Part shown: piece after piece, positions 17,455 to 25,811 of the stretch
Layout: the number at the start of each line of letters is the position of its first letter
How positions within the stretch are numbered: position 1 is the stretch's first letter
NCBI GenBank assembly: GCA_009787085.1
Contig: WRGR01000044.1
Location: 1 to 64,000 of the forward strand
DNA: 64,000 bases
Reading direction: 5' to 3'
Origin: Actinomycetes bacterium
Lineage (GTDB): Bacteria > Actinomycetota > Coriobacteriia > Coriobacteriales > UBA8131
Program-made: the position numbers and the translations under genes
Notes under the pieces: model-generated
Databases searched by the model: none
The model's input: only the letters and a program-made list of their open reading frames with translations
Told to the model about the DNA's origin: nothing

Positions 17455-18663
17455 TCAGGAACTTCCGGAGCTTTCAGTTTGGGCAACTCCCGGTTTGGGG
17501 GCTGCGATCTTATCCCGATGCCGGTATACCAGCACCCCTGCGGCTGCCGTCAAGAAACTCACCGCGCAAATAATAGACATGGAGACAATCAGCCCCCAAT
17601 GGTCACCAACCAAGCCGATGACCGGCGAGGTCAAGCCACCGACGCTGACCACTACCCCCAGCGATATGCCACTGGCCAGCCCCAGCCGTCCTGGCAGGTA
17701 GGACTGGCCAGTGACGATGACCGGGCTGTAGGCAGTGCTACAGCAAAGCGAAAAAACGATTAGGAAGGGGATGGACAGCCAGAAGCTGTTGCTCAAAACA
17801 AAGAACAGCAGCATTGGCGCGGCCACCGAAAAAGAAATCAGGATCATCTTCTTCGCGCCGACCCGGTCGGCGATGCGGCCGCCGAAGAAAGTGGCCACCG
17901 CACCAGCGGCCGAATAGGCTGTGAGCATCAGTACGCTGGCATGCTCGTTGATGCCGAAACGGAAAATAACGTAGAGGGCGAGGAAGGTGGTGATGCCGTT
18001 GCCGACAATAGAGCGCAAGAAGTTCACCAAGGTGACCTTGAGGAAGCCCGGCCAGTCCTCTTGGCCGACAAGCTCTGGGTGAGCGGCTTGCTCACGATTG
18101 GCCTCGGCGGTGAACTCCCGGTAGCGGTGGGTCTGGGTGAGCAATATGGCGGCGACCACCACAGCCGGCACGATGAAGACCGTGATGCCCCGTAAACCGA
18201 AGAGGCCGATGGCGCTGACCACGATTATCGGGCCGACGGCAAAGCCGATATTGCCGCCGATTGAGAAATTAGAGATACCTGCCCCTTTTGAGCTGCCGGC
18301 GACGATGTTGGCCAGTTTGCCGCCCTCCGGATGGAACAAGGCCACGCCGATGCCGCAAATCACGGCACCAACCAAAAGCATCCAATACTGGTTGGCGATG
18401 CCGAAGACACTGATTCCGGCGCCGGCCAACAATACCCCTAAGCTCATAAACCAAGGCCGGTCGATACGGTCGCCGAGATAACCAAACAGGGGTTGGACAA
18501 TTGCCGAGACGATGCTGCAGGCAAAGACCAAGACGGCAGCCATCAAATAACTCAAATCATAGGCGGCAACCAAGAACGGGAGCAGAGCAGGAATCCCCCC
18601 TTGGGTGATGTCGGTTGTCAGATGCCCAAGAGTGATCAGGTAGCTGTGGGCGTGCGACCGCAA
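17455..18663 (-). CDS. MFS transporter (fosmidomycin-resistance-like)
   Basis: 12-TM pattern; HLTTDITQGGIPALLPFLVAAYDLSYLMAAVLVFACSIVSAIVQPLFGYLGDR; GVALFHPEGGKLA. Confidence 0.85.
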   Translation of the reverse strand: MRSHAHSYLITLGHLTTDITQGGIPALLPFLVAAYDLSYLMAAVLVFACSIVSAIVQPLFGYLGDRIDRPWFMSLGVLLAGAGISVFGIANQYWMLLVGAVICGIGVALFHPEGGKLANIVAGSSKGAGISNFSIGGNIGFAVGPIIVVSAIGLFGLRGITVFIVPAVVVAAILLTQTHRYREFTAEANREQAAHPELVGQEDWPGFLKVTLVNFLRSIVGNGITTFLALYVIFRFGINEHASVLMLTAYSAAGAVATFFGGRIADRVGAKKMILISFSVAAPMLLFFVLSNSFWLSIPFLIVFSLCCSTAYSPVIVTGQSYLPGRLGLASGISLGVVVSVGGLTSPVIGLVGDHWGLIVSMSIICAVSFLTAAAGVLVYRHRDKIAAPKPGVAQTESSGSS

Positions 18664-18758
18664 GTCCAGACCCCTTTCTTTGCTTGAAGCCTTTACTGAT
18701 TAACATGCTTTGTTGTATGATATCAGTTCACGTGAAAGATACCAGTGAGGAGTAAGGC

Positions 18759-19019
18759 TTGAGTCCGCTTTTAGTTTTTGTGCTTATCGTTTGGCTGTTG
18801 TCCGGTATTGCGTTGATCCTTTTCGTGCTGTTGCATTCTGGCAAGGGCACGGGGCTTTCTGACATCATTGCTGGGCAGATTTATAACAACACCACTGGAA
18901 CCAGTTTGGTGGAGAGGAACCTTGACCGCATCACCGTTGTCTGTGCAGTGATATTCTTTTTGACTCTGCTGACATTGATGATCATTTATCCGCAGGGTAC
19001 CGTGTCGCCTCGGGGCTGA
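18759..19019 (+). CDS. secG: Preprotein translocase subunit SecG (TTG start)
   Basis: LIVWLLSGIALILFVLLHSGKGTGLSDIIAG...GTSLVERNLDRITVVCAVIFFLTLLTLMII. Confidence 0.85.
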   Translation: MSPLLVFVLIVWLLSGIALILFVLLHSGKGTGLSDIIAGQIYNNTTGTSLVERNLDRITVVCAVIFFLTLLTLMIIYPQGTVSPRG

Positions 19020-19131
19020 TCCTAACCAACAGGGTTTGGCTGGCCGTAGTTTGGCGGCCGCCGAGGTCGGGATTGTGCGCAGCCCGAGAGAGTTTGTTGT
19101 GCTGGCAGTGCGCCAGCACCGGTTAATATGT

Positions 19132-19218
19132 GTCGGAGTGGTGGAATGGCAGACACGCTAGCTTGAGGTGCTAGTGCCCAAAACGGGTGTGCGGGTTCAA
19201 ATCCCGCCTCCGACACCA
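19132..19218 (+). tRNA. tRNA-Leu (GAG)
   Basis: GTCGGAG/CTCCGAC acceptor stem, GCTAGCTTGAGGTGCTAG anticodon arm, long variable arm, GGGTTCAAATCCC T-arm, encoded CCA. Confidence 0.93.
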
Positions 19219-19383
19219 AAATTAAGACAACGGAATTTAAGCATATTGCGATAGACGAAAATGCCGACTCAGACGTGGTTGCGGGTATGTTGCTGGGTTC
19301 GGGATGGGCGTTTTTTTAAGTTGTGACGGCCAGTTTCTGATCGAATCTGGCCGTCACTGTCAATTGGTCATCCCTTTATGAAC

Positions 19384-20274
19384 TTAAGGGCAGTGGCGTG
19401 TGAACTCTGAGGCTTCTACTAGGGCTTTGGTATAGTCCAGTTCGGACTGTGTTACACCCGCTGCTACTATTTCTTCGTCCGAACACCCTAGCTCTAGTCC
19501 GGCTAGGGCAATGTCCAGCTGGGCGTATTTGATCCCTAGCACACCTTCATCTGTGATGCCGGGAATCAAGTCGCCAGTGGGCTTTTTCTCAACGATCTCG
19601 CTGGGTACACCCATATGGCGGGCGAGCTCGAAAACTTGGGTCTTGTATAGGTGGTCTATTGGCGCCAAGTCGCAGGCACCGTCGCCGTGTTTGACGAACA
19701 GGCCGGTCATCTTCTCGCTGCGATTACAGGTGCCTAGCACCAAGCTGTTGGTTAGTTCGGCATGTTTGTAGAGAACCGTCATCCTTACCCTGTTCTTAGC
19801 ATTGCTGAAGGCCAAATGGCGCTGGCTGTCAATATCGCCGCCGTGCTGCATTTTCAGGTGGACGCTGCCGTCTTGGCCGCGCAATTCTTCCTGCATGGCC
19901 AGCACGTGTCGCTCTCTGACACTTCTGGGAATCAGGAATGCCGGTGGCTCTAGGCGGTAGACTCCCACCTTTCGCAGGATAGGCGTGATCTTGACCTCCT
20001 GCATCGGCATCCCCAGTTTTTCGGCTACCAACCGGGCATCCTCTTGGCTTTGCTTGTTTGTGTCCCGTTCTGGAAGGAAGAACAACCGAACACGCTCCTT
20101 GCCCAACGCCCGTATCGCAATCGCTGCCATCAAGGCGGAGTCGATACCGCCGCTGTTACCTAAAACACAGCCGCTCTTTTTCCCATTTTCCACGGCTTTG
20201 ATGATTTCCCCGACCAACTCGTCGGCCAACAAACCGGGATTTGGCACAGCTAGTCGCTCAAAAATGGCACTCAT
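19384..20274 (-). CDS. nadE: NAD+ synthase (ammonia-dependent)
   Basis: KSGCVLGNSGGIDSALMAAIAIRALG...LVLGTCNRSEKMTGLFVKHGDGACDLAPIDHLYKTQVFELARHMGVP. Confidence 0.9.
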   Translation of the reverse strand: MSAIFERLAVPNPGLLADELVGEIIKAVENGKKSGCVLGNSGGIDSALMAAIAIRALGKERVRLFFLPERDTNKQSQEDARLVAEKLGMPMQEVKITPILRKVGVYRLEPPAFLIPRSVRERHVLAMQEELRGQDGSVHLKMQHGGDIDSQRHLAFSNAKNRVRMTVLYKHAELTNSLVLGTCNRSEKMTGLFVKHGDGACDLAPIDHLYKTQVFELARHMGVPSEIVEKKPTGDLIPGITDEGVLGIKYAQLDIALAGLELGCSDEEIVAAGVTQSELDYTKALVEASEFTRHCP

Positions 20275-20576
20275 ATCCCATTCCTTTCAAATTCCCCGTC
20301 GATCAATATGCTATGTAGCATCTGCAATTTTGCCATTTGCGCATGGTAACGTCAAGCTTTGACACCATCTCTGTCAAACTACAGCGCACCTCCCCTAGGC
20401 GAGGACGGTCAATATACGGACGGTGACAAGCCCCGCTAAGTGCAGCCAAAGTTTTTTTCAGCATCAGCACTCCTCTCGTTATAAAAGTAGACTTTTCCCT
20501 CTTACGTTAAACTGAGTCTAACCGGCAATTATTAAAACGAAATGAGAATGCAACCTTTTTCGAAGTTGTCTGTTGA

Positions 20577-20606
20577 TTGAGTGTTGTTTATGTTGGGGGC
20601 TATAAT
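20577..20606 (+). promoter_or_regulatory. Candidate sigma70-type promoter for recQ
   Basis: TTGAGT-N18-TATAAT. Confidence 0.45.
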
Positions 20607-20617
20607 GGCTGAAGAGA

Positions 20618-22561
20618 GTGCCCGGAGCGATGCCCGGGCGGCTGCAGAATTACACGATCAGCATAAAGGAGAAGCCGTTGGCGGCCAGTGCAGAGCAGAT
20701 ACTTAAAGAATATTTCGGCTATGGTAGTTTTCGGCCGCATCAGGGGCGTTTGATCGAGGCAGTGCTGGCGGGCCAAGACGTGCTGGGGGTGATGCCTACT
20801 GGAGCTGGCAAGTCGCTGGTCTTCCAAGTGCCGGCCTTGGCTTGCAAGGGCACGACAATCGTCGTCTCGCCGCTGATCTCTCTGATGAAAGACCAAGTGG
20901 ATGCGCTGAGGCAGTCTGGTGTCGAGGCAGAGTTGCTGAACAGCTCGCTTTTGCCGGATCAGAAAAAGCAGGTTATGGGGCGTGTCTCCGAAGGACGCAG
21001 CAAGCTGCTCTATGTGGCTCCGGAACGTCTGGAAGATGCCGGCTTTCTGGCGCTTTGCCAGAGCATCGATGTTCCTTTGGTAGCAGTGGATGAAGCGCAC
21101 TGTGTATCGCAGTGGGGCAACGACTTCCGCCCCAGTTACAGCACCATTCCGGCCTTCATTGCCAAACTGGCCAAAAGGCCGGTTGTCTGTGCCCTGACGG
21201 CCACTGCCACAGGTGATGTTCGGGAAGATATCGTCAGGTCATTGGCGCTGAGGGAACCCTTGGTCAGTGTGGCGGGCTTCGACCGTGAGAATCTTTACCT
21301 GGGTGTGCTGCGGCCAGAGCCGGCCAAGAAGCGCCAAGCCTTGCTGGCGCAAGTCAAAAAGCACAAGGGGGAGAGCGGCATCATCTACTGCTCAACCCGG
21401 GCAGCCACCGAAGAGGTGCAGGCCATGCTGCAGGAACAGGGGCTAGCCGCCACCATCTACCATGCTGGCCTCCAAGATGTAGAGAGGAAGCGCAACCAAG
21501 ACGATTTCCTCTATGACCGCAAGCCGGTGATGGTGGCCACCAATGCCTTTGGCATGGGCATCGACAAGTCCAATATCAGCTTTGTCATCCATTACAATAT
21601 GCCATCCGACCTAGAAAGCTACTATCAGGAAGCAGGCAGGGCAGGCCGCGACGGCAGTCCGGCAGACTGTGTGCTGATCTATAACAGCAAAGATGTCCAG
21701 ACGGTGAACTACTTTGCCGAGAAGGGACACGAGGAGCGTTTGGCGGCTGGCATGGACTCAGGGCTTTCGGCGGCGCTCTACTCCCGCGACTTAGGGCGAA
21801 TTCGCAAGATGACCTCCTACTGCAAGACCAGTGACTGTTTGCGCTCCTTCATTCTGCGCTATTTCGGTGAGTCGGACACCCCCTACCGTTGTGAGCGTTG
21901 CTCTAGCTGTGAGGCCGAGAGCGAGGTGCTGGATGTGACCGTCGAGGCGCAGAAGATCATCTCTTGTGTACTGCGTCTAGAGCAGCGCGACCGGGCATTT
22001 GGCCGGGTGATGGTGGTGGACGTCCTGCGTGGCTCAGCCGCTCAGAACATCTTGCGCTTGGGGCTGGACAGCCTTTCTACCTACGGCATCATGAAGGATG
22101 TGCCGAAGGCCTTTGTACACGCCGTTCTCGATGCACTGCTGGAGGCAGGCTTGCTTGCAGTCTCGGACGGGAAGTACCCAGTTATCGGTTGCACGGCTGC
22201 CGGCCGGGGGTTTCTCAAGCAGGCAGAGCCGTTCTGCGTCAAAATGGCCACTGCGAAGACGCAGACCGAGGTGGAGGAGCCGGCTGCAGCGGGTAGATCC
22301 AGGTCGGCCGGTGTGACGGGGGGAGTAGCGCTAGAAGGCATCGACCAAGACCTGTTCGCCCGCCTGAAGGCCTTGCGCCTAGAAATAGCTCGCGCTCAGG
22401 AACTGCCAGCCTTCGTGATCTTTCATGACTCGACACTGGCCGAGATGTGCGTCAAGCGGCCAAAGACCACAGAAGAGTTCCTAACGGTTTCCGGAGTCGG
22501 CCAAAAGAAGACCGAGCTTTACGCAAAAGACTTCCTCGACTGCATAAATGCTGGCTGTTGA
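20618..22561 (+). CDS. recQ: ATP-dependent DNA helicase RecQ
   Basis: GVMPTGAGKSLVFQVPAL, VDEAHCVSQWGNDFRPSY, QEAGRAGRDGSPADC, C-terminal HRDC-like region. True start may lie slightly downstream. Confidence 0.93.
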   Translation: MPGAMPGRLQNYTISIKEKPLAASAEQILKEYFGYGSFRPHQGRLIEAVLAGQDVLGVMPTGAGKSLVFQVPALACKGTTIVVSPLISLMKDQVDALRQSGVEAELLNSSLLPDQKKQVMGRVSEGRSKLLYVAPERLEDAGFLALCQSIDVPLVAVDEAHCVSQWGNDFRPSYSTIPAFIAKLAKRPVVCALTATATGDVREDIVRSLALREPLVSVAGFDRENLYLGVLRPEPAKKRQALLAQVKKHKGESGIIYCSTRAATEEVQAMLQEQGLAATIYHAGLQDVERKRNQDDFLYDRKPVMVATNAFGMGIDKSNISFVIHYNMPSDLESYYQEAGRAGRDGSPADCVLIYNSKDVQTVNYFAEKGHEERLAAGMDSGLSAALYSRDLGRIRKMTSYCKTSDCLRSFILRYFGESDTPYRCERCSSCEAESEVLDVTVEAQKIISCVLRLEQRDRAFGRVMVVDVLRGSAAQNILRLGLDSLSTYGIMKDVPKAFVHAVLDALLEAGLLAVSDGKYPVIGCTAAGRGFLKQAEPFCVKMATAKTQTEVEEPAAAGRSRSAGVTGGVALEGIDQDLFARLKALRLEIARAQELPAFVIFHDSTLAEMCVKRPKTTEEFLTVSGVGQKKTELYAKDFLDCINAGC

Positions 22562-22606
22562 GGGCGCAGTACTTGGATGCCGCACAGAAAAGGGAGAGGC
22601 TGATCT
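22553..22606 (+). repeat. 54-bp duplicated segment of the downstream cytosine methyltransferase gene (copy 1), overlapping the recQ stop codon
   Basis: ggctgttgagggcgcagtacttggatgCcGcacagaaaagggagaggctgatct matches 23440..23493 at 52/54 positions. Confidence 0.92.
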
Positions 22607-22760
22607 GGCAAGGCGGCTGCCTATGCCGTTGTGTTGGATTTCGCTTGCCACGCAAGTGTGATAAAGCTCGTTATGTTCGATCTGATGTTGTCGCAGGAGG
22701 CCTTGTTAATACCCTTGCATAGGGCATTGGTTACCAGTAAAATGCACACAGGAGGTAATT

Positions 22761-24026
22761 ATGACAGCAACAAGTGTGACAGCAACAATGCCAGCGCAGG
22801 CTTGCAAGATCTCGGATGCAGCGACTGCCCTTCAAGTATCGCCTGACACGATACGGAGATGGGAGAAAATGAGCCTGATAAAGGCTTCTCGCGACGAGCA
22901 TAACCATCGCCTATTCGATATCGATGAGCTCAAACGTGTTCAACAAAAAATCAGCGGCAACCACCAAACGAACAACTATAGGATACTTGAGTCAAACCGG
23001 AGGTATCCGGTCACCTGCATCGATCTTTTTGCTGGGGCAGGGGGGACTGCCCTAGGCTTTCATAATGCCGGTATCGACCACGTGTTGTTGTCCGAAATCG
23101 ACAGCAAGGCCTCTGCGACGCTGAGGCAAAACTCCGAAGCAAAGAACTTGAACTGGAATGTCATCGAGGGCGATGTCGCGGGAATTGACTTCACGGGAGT
23201 GCAGGCTGACATCATCCAAGCCGGATTCCCTTGCCAGGCATTCAGCTATGCCGGCAAGAGCATGGGCTTTGAGGACACACGTGGCACTTTGTTTTTCGAG
23301 TTTGCCCGGGCGATCAAAGATGTGCGGCCGAAGATCGCGATAGGGGAGAATGTCAGGGGGCTGTTGACCCATGATGGGGGCAAGACACTTCAAACAATGA
23401 TTGCTGTGCTCGGGGAGCTTGGCTATAGGACAACTCACAGGCTGTTGAGGGCGCAGTACTTGGATGTCCCACAGAAAAGGGAGAGGCTGATCTTGTTCGC
23501 GGTGCGAAATGACTTGGACGTACCGGCGGTTTTCCCAAAAGAGAGGGACTATTTCATCTCCCTTCGTGAAGCCCTGGAAGGCTGCCCGCACTCTGATGGG
23601 CAGATATACGCAAAACCTAAACATCAGATTATGGAGCTGATACCCGAAGGCGGCTATTGGCGCGACCTGCCAGAGGGACTTCAGCGTGAGTACATGGGTG
23701 CCAGCTATTATCTGGGCGGCGGTAAGACGGGCATGGCCCGGCGGCTGTCGTGGGATCAACCGAGCTTAACGCTGACCTGTAATCCGGCACAAAAACAAAC
23801 AGAGCGATGCCACCCCAGCGAGACGAGACCTCTGAGTGTAAGGGAATACGCCCGGATACAGACGTTTCCCGACGAGTGGACATTTACCGGCTCGCTAGGC
23901 AGTCAGTACAAGCAGATCGGCAATGCCGTCCCCGTGAACCTAGGCTACCATATCGGCAGGTGCGTGCTTGCAGCCTTGGGATACATCGCCGCTGATGACA
24001 ATATGGATGTCTCGTCGTCCAGGTAA
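22761..24026 (+). CDS. DNA (cytosine-5-)-methyltransferase with N-terminal MerR-like HTH domain
   Basis: N-terminal CKISDAATALQVSPDTIRRWEKMSLIKASRDEHNHRLFDIDELKRVQ; MTase motifs CIDLFAGAGGTALGFHNAG, QAGFPCQAFSYAG, ENVRGLLTHDGG, RAQYLDVPQKRERLI, KQIGNAVPVNLG. Confidence 0.93.
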   Translation: MTATSVTATMPAQACKISDAATALQVSPDTIRRWEKMSLIKASRDEHNHRLFDIDELKRVQQKISGNHQTNNYRILESNRRYPVTCIDLFAGAGGTALGFHNAGIDHVLLSEIDSKASATLRQNSEAKNLNWNVIEGDVAGIDFTGVQADIIQAGFPCQAFSYAGKSMGFEDTRGTLFFEFARAIKDVRPKIAIGENVRGLLTHDGGKTLQTMIAVLGELGYRTTHRLLRAQYLDVPQKRERLILFAVRNDLDVPAVFPKERDYFISLREALEGCPHSDGQIYAKPKHQIMELIPEGGYWRDLPEGLQREYMGASYYLGGGKTGMARRLSWDQPSLTLTCNPAQKQTERCHPSETRPLSVREYARIQTFPDEWTFTGSLGSQYKQIGNAVPVNLGYHIGRCVLAALGYIAADDNMDVSSSR

Positions 24027-24050
24027 TATCGTTGCTGAGAATGTGCGGGC

Positions 24051-24265
24051 TTAGTCCTTGAGGCAGGTAATGGGAACAACGGCAACGCCATCGTCTCTGA
24101 TGTACGCCAGCCCGGTTGCGGTTATCACCATCAGTGCACAAGGCCTCGGTGCTCCCTGCGCCTGCATTTCCACAGCACTTTGAACCTTCTATAGAAATGG
24201 CACCAAAAGCCTGAAGATGCTCTGTGATAAGCCTATCTGCCAGTCGAACGCGATAGCCGTTTTTT
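24051..24265 (-). pseudogene. Decayed 3' remnant of a DUF4143/AAA-type ATPase (frame-disrupted)
   Basis: The minus-strand frame ending at 24051 reads KVQSAVEMQAQGAPRPCALMVITATGLAYIRDDGVAVVPITCLKD*, like the C-terminus of DUF4143 ATPases. An adjacent frame reads YRVRLADRLITEHLQAFGAISIEGSK. No intact ORF. Confidence 0.5.
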
Positions 24266-24466
24266 TTTGTAAGGGGCAAAGGGGCCCCTTTCCCTGGACT
24301 GGAGCGTTACTATTTGTTTGCCTGTAGCAGAATGCTTCAAAATTTGGAAATGAGCAAATAGATTTACTGCAAAGCAGAAGTGTGAGTTACCTCATATGCT
24401 CGCTCTGGCCTAACGCTGAAAATAAAACAGGCCAGTCATTTTTATACAACCGACCTGCTGGTTTTT

Positions 24467-24543
<77 letters not shown>

Positions 24544-24623
24544 ATTTGCAGACTAACAATGGTACTATGCCGAGAGGCCATTTGTCAAATGCTCAGCAGC
24601 CGATGTGGTATCGATGGTCGGAG

Positions 24624-24752
24624 TGGCTGGTGACCACCTGCCCCGCCCGCCAGGGGCGGCTGGTGACGACTGCCCCGCCCGCCAGGGGCGGTTGGTGACG
24701 ACTGCCCCGCCCGCCAAGGGCGGTTGGTGACGACTGCCCTGCCCGCCAGATG
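24624..24752. repeat. GC-rich ~32-bp tandem repeat, four copies, each complete unit with a small palindrome
   Basis: Unit tggtgacgactgccccgcccgccaggggcggt; starts at 24628, 24661, 24693, 24725 (periods 33/32/32); internal CCGCCC-GCCAG-GGGCGG. Confidence 0.9.
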
Positions 24753-24880
24753 TGCCAAAAAATGAAACAAAAAGATTGCAGCCACCAAATTGGCCTGCCG
24801 ATATGGTACACTGGTGCGCGCTGTTATTGATGCGGTTGACAACGGTAGTCGAGGCCGCTCCTTCGGTGGCAGCAGACAAT

Positions 24881-24955
24881 GCGCGATTAGCTCAGGGGGA
24901 GAGCACTACCTTGACACGGTAGGGGCCACAAGTTCAAATCTTGTATCGCGCACCA
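24881..24955 (+). tRNA. tRNA-Val (GAC)
   Basis: GCGCGAT...ATCGCGC acceptor stem, CTACC-TTGACAC-GGTAG anticodon arm, AGTTCAAATCT T-loop, CCA encoded. Confidence 0.93.
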
Positions 24956-25039
24956 CACGGAACAGCAGGCCAGGGGCACATGACGAGCCTCTGGCCTGCT
25001 TCTTTTTGCGGGTAAGCAGGTGTACACGTACTCGTCTGA

Positions 25040-25088
25040 AATCAGGGCTAATCAGGGCTAATCGGGGCTAATCGGGGCTAATCGGGGC
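25040..25088. repeat. 10-bp tandem repeat, five units
   Basis: aatcagggct aatcagggct aatcggggct aatcggggct aatcggggc. Confidence 0.92.
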
Positions 25089-25114
25089 ATGTTTACGTGA
25101 TATAAGAGCTGTGC

Positions 25115-25663
25115 GTGGCGGAAGCGTCGCTGAACAATTTGGCGGCCGACAAGATATGCGGTCTGCTTTCGGATGTCGAGGGCATGTTGGGTGCCGATGC
25201 CCTGTATCTGAATGGGCCGATGACGTACCTTATTGAGGCACGGTTCCTACGTGTATCATAAATGTCGATAACAGATGACTGCAGGAACCTGAAGGACAAG
25301 GACAACGACACGATATCCAGGTACAAGAGAGCCTTGGAGCGGTTCGACTCCCTTGTCGAGCGCGGGCTTGTGTCGAGGAGGGAGCCGATCGAGACAGGAA
25401 GGGGTAGCCGGGCCTACGGCGGGAAATCCTGTGACGGCCTGTGCAGTGGCCAGATTGGCCGCACCTTCGACCTCAGCCCCCACATCGCCAAGGGCGCCAA
25501 GCGCCCTCGACCTGACGGCACCGGTGCAGACGACGGCCGGGCTGACGGCACCGGCGGCGGCAAGAAGGGCGGGCCGGACCCCGCCAAGGCCGCCGAGGGC
25601 CACATGGCCAACGGCTCGTGGGAGGCGTGGCACCGAACTGTGCCTAGGTATTGGGCGCTATAG
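25115..25663 (+). pseudogene. Orphan frame with in-frame TAA at 25259-25261; N-terminal part resembles SDH-type (serine dehydrogenase) proteinase N-terminus
   Basis: VAEASLNNLAADKICGLLSDVEGMLGADALYLNGPMTYLIEARFLRVS*MSITDDCRNLKDKDNDTISRYKRALERFDSLVERGLVSRREPIETG: same frame on both sides of the stop. Family link is recall-based. Confidence 0.4.
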
Positions 25664-25811
25664 ATGGATTGTGTGGCCAGTTCTAATCATGCAAGCCTGT
25701 CGTGCAGGGCCCCGGTATTCGATGTTTTTTTTGCATGAGCTGCGCCCATGTATGGCGCTGTGTGTGCGGACGGTGCGTCTGGCCCCGGCCAGCCCAACTT
25801 ACGAGCTGCGC

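Noticed and set aside
19323-19357. GTGACGGCCAG...CTGGCCGTCAC hairpin as terminator between tRNA-Leu and nadE
   Set aside because: Perfect stem, but no T-tract follows it on either strand (the T-run lies 5' of it on plus), so I did not list it as a terminator.
22607-22760. Further methyltransferase remnants after the 54-bp duplicate
   Set aside because: Similarity stops sharply at 22606; no additional MTase motifs could be read in the remaining intergenic DNA.
24624-24752. Possible CRISPR array
   Set aside because: Direct tandem repeats with no unique spacers and no cas genes; only four units at a constant 32-33 bp period.
24565-24879. Overlapping minus-strand ORFs (72-104 aa) across the 32-bp repeats
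   Set aside because: Products are simply the translated repeat (WRAGQSSPTAPGGRGSRHQPPLAGGA...); no gene-like start or homology.
25040-25088. Mini-CRISPR or rho-independent terminator
   Set aside because: Units are contiguous 10-mers without spacers or a stem-loop.
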